Shown piece by piece: positions 50,066 through 58,549 of a DNA stretch of 64,000 nt. The translations under genes and the position numbers were made by a program. The DNA lies in the NCBI GenBank assembly GCA_963803295.1, contig CAWDMC010000009.1, positions 715,793 through 779,792 of the forward strand, in the 5' to 3' direction. Numbering within the stretch: the first letter of the stretch is position 1; the number at the start of each line of letters is the position of its first letter. The notes beneath the pieces are model-generated. The model worked only from the letters and a program-made list of their open reading frames with translations, was not told where the DNA came from and did not search any database. This DNA is from CAWDMC01 sp963803295. GTDB lineage: Bacteria; Acidobacteriota; Terriglobia; UBA7540.

Positions 50066-51519
50066 ATGTGAGCGAACGGCCAGCGCTCACCGCCTTCTCG
50101 TTGATTCCAAGTGCACCGGTAAAGGGCCGGTTCAGGTCCGAGGCCAGGCGCCGTGCGTCGTCGACAGTTCTCGAGCGGCTCCGTCAACTCGCGCACCAGC
50201 ACCGGCTGTTTCATGCCGGCAATAGTCTGGGAATCGACTCCGAACACCGGAGCGTCATGCAGGAGCTTGGCCCGGTATATGTCGCCACCCCCAGCAGCGT
50301 AGAGCCGCGCCGTGCTCATGGAACGGCTATTCCCGCCCAGGACTGTGCCGTCCTGTGAGATTACCGGAGGCCCGTTCACCGCGTCGGGATTGGTGTTGAT
50401 GGTGAAGGCCGGATCGTATTGTTGAGCCTGTTGAATCACCCGCGTCTGCGCCTCTTTGCTCGTGTGGTAAGCGCGCTCCTGGACGCCCTCGGGATAATCT
50501 GGATTGATCGCGAAGCTATTCGGATCATGTGAGGTCAGGAGATGATCGGCCTCGACAACGCGATAGGTAAACGGAAGATCCCCATTCGGCGTCTTCAACA
50601 GACCCGCGGCTCCATCCTGTCCCGGTAAACGGGTCGCACTCGCCAGCGGCGCCTGCATCGCGGCCCGCGAGCCCGTTGCCGGCAGCACTTCAGCCGCAAT
50701 GACGCGATCGCCGCCGAGGCCTCGCGCCGTCTGCATCGGCATGGCTCCGGGATTCAGGCCCTCTCTGAGAGCGTGGGCCGCCTCGGGCGAGTTAAACAAT
50801 GCGCGGAGTTGCCCGTCAGGCTTGGTCTCGAAAAGCTCGCCCTTGGCATATTCGCGCACCTTTGAGGCATCCACGCCGTCAATGCGCGCCGCCAGAGGAG
50901 GCAGTTCCTGCTGATAAGCGGCGTCGACGGCCGTCTTCTCCGCCTGAAACTTAGATTCCGCTTGGGCCCGAAGATCCTTGCCGACGCTTTCGGTGCTCTG
51001 TGCGATACCGCGAGGATCGACCGACTGCTTCAGGTTGTCATGCCAGTCCAGCACGCCAGCCCGATTTGCTTCCGCACGTTCCAGAAGACCGCTACCGCCG
51101 ACGAGAGCGCGATCGCCGATCCCCTGGACGGCTCGCAACGGACGCGTCCCAATCGCCTGCGCGTTTGTGAGGTCGATTCCATGCTGTTGCGCAGCCTGGA
51201 AGATTTCAGCCCGCGTCAGATTCTCCGCCGGAGCCGCAGTCGGAGGCGCCGAGTACATCCGTTCTCTGAGCCCGGCTGGATTACTGATCGTGTCCGCAAT
51301 TCTTCCCCTGGCTTCCGGGAAAAGCCCTGGCGCAGCAAACTGCGAGATAACTCCGGTAGCTGCACCCAGACCGCCGGGCCAGTCGCCATGACTGGCAAGT
51401 TCGCCGGCACGCCGCAAAGCGGGCCCCACAAAGGGAATCGGCCCGCGGCGTAATCCGTGACCGCTCCCATCGCGTTTTCGGCCGCATCGATCGGATGCAG
51501 CTTCCCCAGGTCTGACCAA
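49945..51519 (-). CDS. Large phage-type protein, middle part with ParB-like (DdrB) domain
   Basis: Coding in this frame from about 51445 (PFVGPALRRAGELASHGDWP) to about 50170. The segment TINTNPDAVNGPPVISQDGT...LGGNSRSMSTARLYAAGGGD resembles the DdrB-like ParB domain known from phage 'polyvalent' proteins. After LTEPLEN (about 50170) the homologous continuation (DDARRLASDLNRPFTGALGI, NEKAVSAGRSLTYGSLRQLA) is in a third frame to about 50050. The frame shown, open to 49945, is meaningless there. Such proteins are often injected with phage DNA. Confidence 0.65.
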   Translation of the reverse strand: MVRPGEAASDRCGRKRDGSGHGLRRGPIPFVGPALRRAGELASHGDWPGGLGAATGVISQFAAPGLFPEARGRIADTISNPAGLRERMYSAPPTAAPAENLTRAEIFQAAQQHGIDLTNAQAIGTRPLRAVQGIGDRALVGGSGLLERAEANRAGVLDWHDNLKQSVDPRGIAQSTESVGKDLRAQAESKFQAEKTAVDAAYQQELPPLAARIDGVDASKVREYAKGELFETKPDGQLRALFNSPEAAHALREGLNPGAMPMQTARGLGGDRVIAAEVLPATGSRAAMQAPLASATRLPGQDGAAGLLKTPNGDLPFTYRVVEADHLLTSHDPNSFAINPDYPEGVQERAYHTSKEAQTRVIQQAQQYDPAFTINTNPDAVNGPPVISQDGTVLGGNSRSMSTARLYAAGGGDIYRAKLLHDAPVFGVDSQTIAGMKQPVLVRELTEPLENCRRRTAPGLGPEPALYRCTWNQREGGERWPFAHIWQSAPTRRPGSIRSDRMRPFAMCSTGLPGRRSPSSNVTV

Positions 51520-51929
51520 ATCTTCCCCGACTCTTCATAGCTGCGATTTCGCAGCGCCTGCATCTGCGAGAGCTGATCGGAGATCGCTCCCGCCTGCAGC
51601 TCTCCCGACACAATCGGGTGCCTCAGTGCGTACCACGGTCCCTTGTAATAATCTTCAAGATTTGTGGATGGCAGAAAATTCTGTGCAGCCTCGGAGAAGA
51701 AACGCGAGACGACGCCCGGCCTCGTCTGATTCTGGTCCTCTTGATCGCCCGAGCCGTGCGGCGCTTTATTTTCCGGGCCGGCTCCTTGCTCCGCCGACTT
51801 ACTCGCCAAGTAAGCGTCGAAGCTCGGAGCAGGGGAAGGCATTGCACCCTGCGAAGCACCTTGAGGAGCAGGCGGAGCTTGAGTCGCCTGCTTCTTCAGC
51901 CAGTCGGCAAATATCGGTTCGGATCCCAT
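51216..51929 (-). CDS. Large phage-type protein, N-terminal part
   Basis: ATG 51929 (GSEPIFADWLKKQATQ), 2 bp after the stop of the upstream gene. Residues ~1-160 code in this frame; at GRFPLWG (about 51445) one missing base shifts the continuation (GPIPFVGPALRRAG...) to the next frame. The N-terminal region is Pro/Ala-rich with EESGKIWSDLGKLHPIDAAE after it. Parts N, middle and C together make a protein of about 1190 residues. Confidence 0.6.
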   Translation of the reverse strand: MGSEPIFADWLKKQATQAPPAPQGASQGAMPSPAPSFDAYLASKSAEQGAGPENKAPHGSGDQEDQNQTRPGVVSRFFSEAAQNFLPSTNLEDYYKGPWYALRHPIVSGELQAGAISDQLSQMQALRNRSYEESGKIWSDLGKLHPIDAAENAMGAVTDYAAGRFPLWGPLCGVPANLPVMATGPAVWVQLPELSRSLLRQGFSRKPGEELRTRSVIQPGSENGCTRRLRLRLRRRI

Positions 51930-51931
51930 GG

Positions 51932-53738
51932 CTATTTACCGCCTTTCTTCACTGTGTAGCCCTCAGCTTCCACTTGCTTAAGAGCTTGTGCATACGATAG
52001 ACCGTGATCGATAGCAAACTGCCGCACGGTCGCCTCATCGGTCATCCTGGAGGCCTGCTGTGTCGCAGGGTTCGAGATCGTACCTGCAGCCGCCTGCTGC
52101 GCTGCCGGCACAGCCGCCCCAGGCGCCAGCCGATTCTCCGCCCCGTAGAGCTGCTGTGCCGTGGCCATATCGTTCTTCGCCTTGACCACCTTCTGATCGT
52201 GCAGGATCTTTGCAGCGTTGACGAGCTGAGCCCGCGTCTCCGGAGTAAAGACTGTGCCCGCTGTCCAGTTGCCTAACTCCGCCCTGGCCCGTTGATCGAG
52301 GCCACCCAGGCTACTGATTGTGTTAACCTCCGCCTGCGTCATGCGAGACTTGCCCTCTGGAAGAGCAGAGCCCAGCGCACGAAACACTAGGAACTTGTCA
52401 TTTGCTGAATTTGGATTCGCAGCAAGTTGGCGCACTTCCTCGAATTGCGAATCGGCGTCACTGATGGCTTGCTGCGCCTTGTAGTAATGCCCCGTCGCCG
52501 TCATCCCAAGTTGACGCTCGTAGGCTTTTTCCGCCCGGTCTTGCGCGTTCTTATTCGCTTGGTCTTGCAGCGCAAATTGCCGATCCAGGCTCCGCTTCTC
52601 TTTCGCTTCCGTCTCCCCAATACTTTGCTGATGCGCGCCGACCGCCGCTTGTATCACCGCCCGAGCCGCCGGATCGTTTGGCACCTGCGAGAGATCCGCG
52701 TTGCCGTTCTTATCGAACGCGATCGGATAGAAACGCCCCTGCCGATCCTGCACGCCCTCCGGAATTCCGCTTTGTCCAACCTTCGCCGTGAATGCCGGCG
52801 TCACAGTCGGAGTCTCGTTGATGGCCTGCAAGATATCGGCACGCGTAACACCGATAAAGGGAAAATTGGCCGCCTCATTGACCGCCTGCGTAAAAATAGC
52901 TTCCCTTGGCAGTTTGCCTTCCTGGACCTGCGCCGCTACCCTTTGCAGGAAGTTAACCTTCCCTGTCTGCTGCTCGTGTCCCGTCTCGATCCCGATCCGC
53001 TTAGTCTGCGCCCCCAGCTCTTCCGTCTGCGCTCCCGTCTCACCGATTCCCGCCTGCGTTGCCTCCTCGCGCAAGCGCGCTTCAAGAGCCTGCCGATTCG
53101 CCGCCTCTTGCGCTACTGGAAACCCCCGCTGATACTCGAGCACCGCCTGCTGATGCGCCCGAGGCTCGTTTAACGCTTGATAGATCCCATAAGCGCCCGC
53201 TGCGGGATTCATCACCGTTTCCAGTCCCAGCGTGATACCCCGTGCGATCTTCTGCCCCCTCGTGCGAGGCACCAGAGGCGGAGGCTCGCCCAACACCGGA
53301 GCATTGCCCGTCTCTGGAAACATGTTGCGCAGAGTATCCCAATCCCACCTGCGAGGAGGCCCGGGACTCACCGCCAGCGAAGGCTCGCCGAATGCTGGCA
53401 TCGGACCGACAATCGGAGGCGAGGACATCCCTTCCGCAATGGTCCCAGCCGGTACCGCACTGGATTGAACCCTGCTGGGCTTCCCTTGCGCCAAGGCAGA
53501 AAACCCTCCACGGTTGTCGGCCGCAGGAGCAGCTCCCCCGCCAAGATCCTGTGAAGATCCACCAGATAAAACCGAGCCTGCGGGTATCGCGTTCGGAGCG
53601 CCGCCCGCCGGCATCCCGGCCGAACCCGAAGAGTTTGTCACATCCGGAAGCAGCGGGCTTCCGCCGTAGAGCATCGGTCATCAGCACCTTCGGATCGATA
53701 CCCGAGTTAATCGGCAAAGACTGAATCGGAGTCGCCAT
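51932..53738 (-). CDS. Large phage-type structural/ejection-like protein (frameshift near N-terminus)
   Basis: From ATG 53738 (MATPIQSLPINSGIDPKVLM) about 21 residues code in one frame. Near 53675 the sequence must shift, and the rest (LYGGSPLLPDVTNSSGSAGM ...) runs to 51932, ~600 residues in total. The N-terminal ~120 residues are Gly/Pro/Ala-rich; the central ~300 residues are long helices rich in Gln, Ala and Glu (EEATQAGIGETGAQTEELGA; EKRSLDRQFALQDQANKNAQ), and the tail ends DHGLSYAQALKQVEAEGYTV. This composition resembles internal virion or tail-associated proteins. It is the last gene before attR. Function is a guess from composition and order. Confidence 0.6.
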
Positions 53739-53910
53739 TGTCTGTTTTCCCCCTCTCGAAATCACTTGATCTTCAGGGACATCAGCAAATGTGCAGCCCT
53801 GAGCCGTCTGGAACCCTTTCACGCTTCCGCCAAGCGGACAAGGAGCGGACAAACATTAGCCTCGATGCGTGCGGCCAACTGATAACAAGAGGGTTAGATA
53901 GGAGGAGAGA

Positions 53911-53960
53911 AGGTCTGCAAAACCTTTATGCGTGAGTTCGATTCTCACCCGCGCCTCCAA
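53911..53960 (+). repeat. attR: 50-bp direct repeat (tRNA-Cys 3' part)
   Basis: Identical to 36484-36533; includes the anticodon loop CTGCAAA, T-arm and acceptor 3' strand with CCA, but no 5' half, so it is not a tRNA gene. Confidence 0.93.
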
Positions 53961-54327
53961 ATCTGGCTTCCGACACCTGCACCTAGAGTCTCCTCGAAGA
54001 TTCCCGTTTAGAAGAGAGCCTTTCAGAATACGATGGAAGGACGCATTCCAGATAGATCAACGAGAAGAGCGAAGTAGGGTAGCCTTTCCCTTCCCACGAC
54101 CCTTATTGCCGCGTGGGGCACGGCGGGAAGCAAAGCCGGTCGCTAGTGATCGAAATCCCAGCTAGGGGAGGTTGGGGCACGACGGTCGCCGTGCCCCAAA
54201 ATAGCCGTAGCAAGAGAGCAGGTAAGAAAGTATTAAGTCAAGGAACGTGCCCAGATCGTCGCCGCGGCCCTGCTTTTTCGCATATCCTACTTAAGCGCGT
54301 TATCTTCTCACACGTTCAAGCGGGGGC
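53961..54327. other. Intergenic, ~370 bp, no gene recognised
   Basis: Right flank of the integrative element, i.e. the old chromosome side of the tRNA-Cys insertion. Only short open frames without family resemblance are seen. No terminator or promoter I would defend. Confidence 0.5.
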
Positions 54328-54708
54328 CTAGCGGGTGGCGAGCCGTTTGGCAAGGGCCAGCAGCACTTCCCGATCCGAATCAACCATACGGGTGGAAATG
54401 GATTTCAGCTTCAGAAGGAAGCGCGCATCGGCGCCGTCCTTCCCGTTTTCCTGCGCAACCTCTTCCAAGGTCTTTTGCGAGTTCGGGTTCACGGGCGAAG
54501 GAGGGTCCTCCCCCGTATAGAAGAATCTGTACAAGGGCACGTCAAGGGAAGCGGCAAACCGCTCCAGGGTTTCAAGTGAAGGCACGGTGTGACCATTTTC
54601 CACCCGGGAGATGTAGCATCGAAGCAAGCCGGTGGTTTCCTCGATGTCTCCCTGTGAAAGCTTTTTCTGTTCGCGCAGCTGGCGAATCCGGACGCCGATC
54701 GTGGGCAT
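54328..54708 (-). CDS. XRE-family transcriptional regulator
   Basis: 126 residues from ATG 54708 (MPTIGVRIRQLREQKKLSQG) behind AAGGAGGGG. Residues 1-65 are a textbook XRE/SinR-type helix-turn-helix (LSQGDIEETTGLLRCYISRVENGHTVPSLETLERFA). The C-terminal half is acidic and helical, without a known sensor domain. It is outside the att-bounded element. Target unknown. Confidence 0.88.
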   Translation of the reverse strand: MPTIGVRIRQLREQKKLSQGDIEETTGLLRCYISRVENGHTVPSLETLERFAASLDVPLYRFFYTGEDPPSPVNPNSQKTLEEVAQENGKDGADARFLLKLKSISTRMVDSDREVLLALAKRLATR

Positions 54709-55083
54709 TTCTGTTCCCCTCCTTAAGGGTTGTAGCGCAGCTTTCTTCCGCCGCAAGTTACACATCGATTATGCCCGCGTGGTATAATTAGGCAATAACC
54801 CCGCAGTACCAGTACCAAGGTAAGGTATTTCCAGATCGTACAAGGCACGGACGGCTCAGATAGGTGCGAAAACGCTGGCAGAGGGCCTGGCATGGAGACC
54901 CTTACCCCTATTTGTTAGCACCGGGATAAAAGGGGTCCACTTTCACCGGTTTGAGGGGAGCCAGGAGGGACCGGAGCTGGTCCTCGCGCACACGTCGGTG
55001 TGAGCTGCTGTTGCTGGCGGCAGCCGTCGTCAGCCGAGTTTTTTCCCAACTCGCTTAAACTCGCTTAAATCACGCCATGAGGA
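54709..55083. other. Intergenic, ~375 bp, possible end of an IS21-type element
   Basis: Contains a TATAAT-like box at about 54782 and, near 54916, TGTTAGCACCGGGATAAAAG followed by GGGTCCACTTTCACCGG, a sequence that would suit the outer end of an IS21-type element whose istB fragment lies at 55490-55765. The mate end was not found, so this is tentative. Confidence 0.35.
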
Positions 55084-55359
55084 TTATCTTCCCGCGCCGT
55101 CAACAGGAACAGGAACCATAGAAGACCGGTTGTGTTTGGCATCCGGCTTGACCGATTCGATCACCAGATACAGTTTGTCGGCACTGTTGACCTTGCCCGA
55201 GACGCAGTAGTAGGAGCCTGGCTCCATGGCGTGGGCTTTGGTGAAGTCATGCAGCCGATAAACGCGGTGGGTGGAATGGTCGAGCACCATGAAGACCGCG
55301 CACGAGCGGTATTCCGTCCGCGAAAGCAAGGTGACGTGATTGGCGCTGAAGTTGAACAT
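55084..55359 (-). CDS. Small hypothetical protein in the IS21 remnant
   Basis: 91 residues from ATG 55359; the frame is open upstream to 55584 but that part overlaps istB and looks non-coding. The product (FNFSANHVTLLSRTEYRSCA, PGSYYCVSGKVNSADKLYLV) has a β-rich, plausible protein-like composition. I do not recognise it. It could be a passenger gene of the IS21-type element or older chromosomal sequence. ATG 55404 is another possible start. Confidence 0.35.
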   Translation of the reverse strand: MFNFSANHVTLLSRTEYRSCAVFMVLDHSTHRVYRLHDFTKAHAMEPGSYYCVSGKVNSADKLYLVIESVKPDAKHNRSSMVPVPVDGAGR

Positions 55360-55489
55360 GGAGAGAAGATGTGAGGGGGAGCGCAGGAAGCGCTCCCGCC
55401 TCATCGGCAGCGCCGTTGAGGGGTTCACCCGCCGGACTCCTCCGGTCAGGGCTATCGCACAGAGCGGCGCCTGAGAAGAGCCAGCCGGT

Positions 55490-55765
55490 TCAAGCCGATG
55501 CCGGCGGCTGGCCCTTCTGAGCTTTGCGCAGGCTCTCCCCACCCAGCAGAAAGATCTCCGAGTTTTCCACCAGCCGGTCGGCAATGGCCGTGGCGATCGT
55601 GGTGTTGAACAGGATGTTGCCCCATTCTGAAAATGCGGTGTTGGTGGTAATCACGGTGCTCTTGTGCTGGCTGTGGCGGGTGGAGATGACCTGGTAGAAA
55701 AGGTTCGAAGTCTGCCGGTCAAGGGAGAGATACCCGAGTTCGTCGCAAAATGTTGAGCTCAACAT
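55490..55765 (-). pseudogene. istB: IS21 helper ATPase IstB, C-terminal fragment
   Basis: The open frame contains the conserved C-terminal part of IstB: DELGYLSLDRQTSNLFYQVI (Walker B onward) and STVITTNTAFSEWGNILFNT, ATAIADRLVENSEIFLLGGE. The N-terminal ~60%, including Walker A, is missing: the sequence is cut at the Walker B aspartates, exactly at the perfect palindrome 55742-55773. istA is absent too. A remnant of an IS21-family insertion. Confidence 0.85.
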
Positions 55766-55773
55766 TTTGCGAC
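55742..55773. repeat. Perfect 32-bp palindrome at the istB breakpoint
   Basis: GTCGCAAAATGTTGAG (55742-55757) is followed immediately by its exact reverse complement (55758-55773). The left half is istB coding sequence; the right half mirrors it. This is the junction between the IS21 remnant and the IS91-type element. Confidence 0.9.
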
Positions 55774-55937
55774 TAGTACTAAACCGCTACGCGGTAGCTG
55801 CAACCTTACTTTCCGGGTAGCGCCGGCGGTGTGTTGCCAACCGACCGTCTGACTTCATCGCCATTCCTCCTTGAGCGCCTTTGCGAAATCATGGATGTGC
55901 TGTTCGCGGCACATTTCACTTCGCAAAGGAGCCTCCC

Positions 55938-56819
55938 ATGACGTCTCTTCGTCAACGCATGCTGGAAGATATGCGGGTGCGCAATTTTTCTCCGCACACG
56001 CAATCAACCTACGTTCTGCAGGTCTCTCTGTTTGCCCGGTATTTCCACAAACCACCGGACCTACTGGGTCCGGAAGAGATTCGTTCCTACCAAGTGTACC
56101 TGACCGATGGAAAGAAGCTGGCTCCCGGCTCCATCCTCATCGCAGTGGCCGCCCTGCGCTTCCTCTACAAAGTCACCCTGCACAAGGATTGGAGCGTGGA
56201 AGACATCATTCCCGCCCCCAAGAAGCCCCAGAAACTGCCCGTCGTTCTCAGCCCGGAAGAGGTCCGGCGCTTTCTCAGCTGCGTGGCCAGCTCCAAGCAC
56301 CGAACGATCCTCACGACCTGCTACGCCGCCGGCTTGCGAATCTCTGAGGTCGTCCAGCTGACACCTACCGACATCGATAGCCAGCGTATGGTCATCCGCG
56401 TCGAGCAGGGCAAGGGGCAGAAGGACCGCTATGTCATGCTCTCTCCCAAGCTGCTGGAGATTCTGCGCGAGTGGTGGCGCCTGGAGAAGCCCAAGCCTTG
56501 GCTCTTCCCAGGAAACATCCCAGGTCGGCACATCACTAGCGACGCTGTGGAGTTGGCGTGCCGAGAAGCCTATCGAGCCTCCGGTATCCGCAAACCCGTC
56601 ACCCCACATTCTCTGAGGCACGCCTTCTCTGTGCATCTGCTCGAGCAAGGAACCGATGTACGGCGCATCCAATTGCTGCTCGGGCATCGCAGCCTGGCCA
56701 CAACGGCTCGGTACCTGAAGATCGCCACTAGCCAAGTTTGCTCCACCACCAGCCCCTTTGATTTACTTCCGCAGCCGGTGGCCGCTGAATCGAAGCCCGC
56801 TCCACCTCTGTTTTTCTGA
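55938..56819 (+). CDS. Tyrosine recombinase (XerC/D-like) partnered with IS91 transposase
   Basis: 293 residues from ATG 55938 behind AAAGGAG. A SAM-like core-binding domain (TSLRQRMLEDMRVRNFSPHT) is followed by the catalytic domain: CYAAGLRISEVVQL, PHSLRHAFSVHLLEQG, LLGHRSLATTARYLKIA with Tyr. Full-length and intact. IS91-type elements in many soil bacteria carry such a recombinase directly upstream of the transposase. It may help in circularisation or target choice, which is not established. Confidence 0.9.
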   Translation: MTSLRQRMLEDMRVRNFSPHTQSTYVLQVSLFARYFHKPPDLLGPEEIRSYQVYLTDGKKLAPGSILIAVAALRFLYKVTLHKDWSVEDIIPAPKKPQKLPVVLSPEEVRRFLSCVASSKHRTILTTCYAAGLRISEVVQLTPTDIDSQRMVIRVEQGKGQKDRYVMLSPKLLEILREWWRLEKPKPWLFPGNIPGRHITSDAVELACREAYRASGIRKPVTPHSLRHAFSVHLLEQGTDVRRIQLLLGHRSLATTARYLKIATSQVCSTTSPFDLLPQPVAAESKPAPPLFF

Positions 56820-56831
56820 GCCTCCGGCTCA

Positions 56832-58034
56832 GTGGAGCGTCCCCAGCTCGAGGTCGCGGACGTCTTCCGCCGCTACGGTGCGGCGTATCGGCAGGACCAC
56901 GCTGGATCGCTCTCATGCGGGCAGCGGCGCGTGATGAGTGCCATCGAACTCTGCCGTACTGCCGCTCTGGGCGGCCACCTGGAGCAGTGTGACTCCTGCG
57001 GCCACCAACGCCCCGCGTACCATAGCTGCCGAAATCGGCACTGTCCAAAATGCCAGTCCCTCGCCCGCGCGAAGTGGCTCGAAGACCGCCAAGCCGAACT
57101 GCTGCCCGTCGAGTACTTTCATGTCGTGTTCACTATGCCGGAAGAGATTGCCGCGATCGCCTATCAGAACAAGGAAGTGGTCTACGGCATTCTCTTTCGC
57201 GCTGCCGCCGAGACCTTACGCACCATCGCTGCTGATCCCAAACACCTGGGTGTCGAGATCGGTTTTCTTGCCATCCTGCACAGTTGGGGACAAAACTTGC
57301 TCTTTCATCCGCACCTGCATTGTGTGGTGCCGGGCGGCGGCATCAGCCCGGACCGTCAACGCTGGATCGCCTGCCGTCCGAGATTCTTCCTGCCGGTACG
57401 CGTGCTCTCCTGCCTGTTCCGCCGTTTGTTTCTCGAACACCTCCAAACTGCCTTTGACCACAGCCAGCTCCAGTTCTTCGCCGCGCTGGAGCGACTCCGA
57501 GAGCCGAGAGCTCTCGCCCGATACTTGGCCCCACTTAAAAAAGCCGACTGGGTGGTTTACTCCAAACCACCCTTCGGCGGCCCCGAACACGTCCTCAACT
57601 ACCTGGGCCGCTATACCCATCGCGTGGCCATCTCCAATAACCGTCTGCTCGACATCGACAACGGCAAGGTTACCTTCTCCTGGAAAGATTATCGGGATCA
57701 CGACCGGCAGAAGATCATGACTCTGGACGCCGACGAATTCATTCGCCGCTTCCTGCTGCATGTCCTGCCAGATGGTTTCCAGCGCATCCGGCACTACGGT
57801 TTCCTGGGCCACCGCTATCGCCAAGCCAAGCTCGCTTTGTGTCGGAAATTGCTGGGCCTGATCTTGCCTTTACCCGGCCCGACCTCGCCGCAGGACAAAC
57901 CCGACTACCGCGATCTCTACGAAAAACTGACGGGTAAGTCTCTACGCCAATGTCCCGTCTGTCACTCTGGGCATATGGTAGCGATCGCCGTCCTGCCTCC
58001 CTCAGATCGGGCGCCACCCTTTACCACTTCATGA
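56832..58034 (+). CDS. IS91-family transposase
   Basis: 400 residues from GTG 56832 (ATG 56934 is another possible start). N-terminal zinc-binding region CDSCGHQRPAYHSCRNRHCP, then the HUH motif FHPHLHCVVPGGG and LNYLGRYTHRVAISNNRL with the catalytic Tyr, followed by KVTFSWKDYRDHDRQK. IS91 transposases nick and copy one strand by rolling circle. The gene appears intact and ends with a further Cys pair (CPVCHSGHM). Confidence 0.93.
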   Translation: MERPQLEVADVFRRYGAAYRQDHAGSLSCGQRRVMSAIELCRTAALGGHLEQCDSCGHQRPAYHSCRNRHCPKCQSLARAKWLEDRQAELLPVEYFHVVFTMPEEIAAIAYQNKEVVYGILFRAAAETLRTIAADPKHLGVEIGFLAILHSWGQNLLFHPHLHCVVPGGGISPDRQRWIACRPRFFLPVRVLSCLFRRLFLEHLQTAFDHSQLQFFAALERLREPRALARYLAPLKKADWVVYSKPPFGGPEHVLNYLGRYTHRVAISNNRLLDIDNGKVTFSWKDYRDHDRQKIMTLDADEFIRRFLLHVLPDGFQRIRHYGFLGHRYRQAKLALCRKLLGLILPLPGPTSPQDKPDYRDLYEKLTGKSLRQCPVCHSGHMVAIAVLPPSDRAPPFTTS

Positions 58035-58320
58035 GATCGCTGGTTGCCAATCCGCGTTGTGCTCTCTCGGCTTGCTTTTCTCAAGCCGCAGCTGCGCTCA
58101 CGTGTGCCAAAGAGAAACCACGACTTCGCGTGCGCCGGCCAGACTCGCCACCCCTACCCCCATTTCTTCGCTCCAGGCACCGCACGCCCGAAGAAGATCC
58201 GCATTGAGCGACAGGCAACGATCTGCTCCTTCCATCCCGGTCGCAACCCAAAGCCTGCAGCCCTGCCCGACTGATTCAATACCCATAGCATTCCTTGCAG
58301 GCCCGCGGTTTAGTACAACC

Positions 58321-58400
58321 GATTTTTAGCTGAGAGGGCGCAGGCAACGTTGAAGTGGAGTCCCAAAATTCCCCCCGCAGCGCCCTCTCAGCTAAAAATC
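58321..58400. repeat. Hairpin: 21-bp perfect inverted repeat
   Basis: 58321-58341 (GATTTTTAGCTGAGAGGGCG + C) and its exact reverse complement at 58380-58400, with a 38-bp centre. A third copy of the arm is at 63978-63998, at the window's end. Confidence 0.9.
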
Positions 58401-58404
58401 CTCT
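58378..58404 (-). repeat. 27-bp flank repeat, left copy
   Basis: Reverse complement of 63974-64000 over all 27 bases. The recombinase block starts right after it (GCATAATGTGAAG...). Confidence 0.88.
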
Positions 58405-58549
58405 GCATAATGTGAAGTTGTCAGTAATGTGGAGTTAGCGTACGGGAAGCCCAGAAATGAGGGGCGTCCGTGATTCCAACTCCACATTTCAGCGGTAGCA
58501 TCGGAACGACCGCCGTCCGGCGGTCCAATCCACTTTGATTGAGGTGCCG

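Larger units (their letters stand above)
36484..53960. mobile_element. 17.4-kb integrative element in tRNA-Cys
   Basis: Bounded by an identical 50-bp direct repeat (36484-36533 and 53911-53960), the 3' part of tRNA-Cys. A tyrosine integrase reads toward the tRNA directly inside the left end. Contents: excisionase, DnaB-like helicase, replication-type protein, several HTH regulators, a second recombinase, antitoxin-like genes, Uma2 nuclease-like protein, hypothetical genes and two giant phage-type proteins. No capsid, portal, terminase or conjugation gene was recognised, so it is a phage satellite, a mobilisable island or a degraded prophage. Confidence 0.9.
55774..58320 (+). mobile_element. 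IS91-type element with partner tyrosine recombinase
   Basis: Two genes in tandem, a tyrosine recombinase and an IS91-type HUH transposase, 12 bp apart, between the istB breakpoint palindrome and the hairpin at 58321. IS91 elements lack normal inverted repeats, so the exact ends cannot be placed from sequence alone; the limits given are outer bounds. Confidence 0.6.
58035..58549. other. Gene-free stretch: IS91 3' flank, hairpin, RIT left end
   Basis: 58035-58320 is non-coding sequence after the IS91 gene. 58321-58400 is a long hairpin. 58401-58549 is the left end of the first recombinase element, with an inverted pair AATGTGGAGTT (58426-58436) / AACTCCACATT (58478-58488). Confidence 0.6.

Noticed and set aside
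52427..53173. 248-codon plus-strand open frame
   Set aside because: Antisense to the large phage-type gene; composition dominated by Arg, Leu and Pro as expected for a shadow.
53905..53960. Second tRNA-Cys gene
   Set aside because: Only the 3' part from the anticodon stem is present and the 5' acceptor and D-arm are missing, so it is an attachment-site copy.
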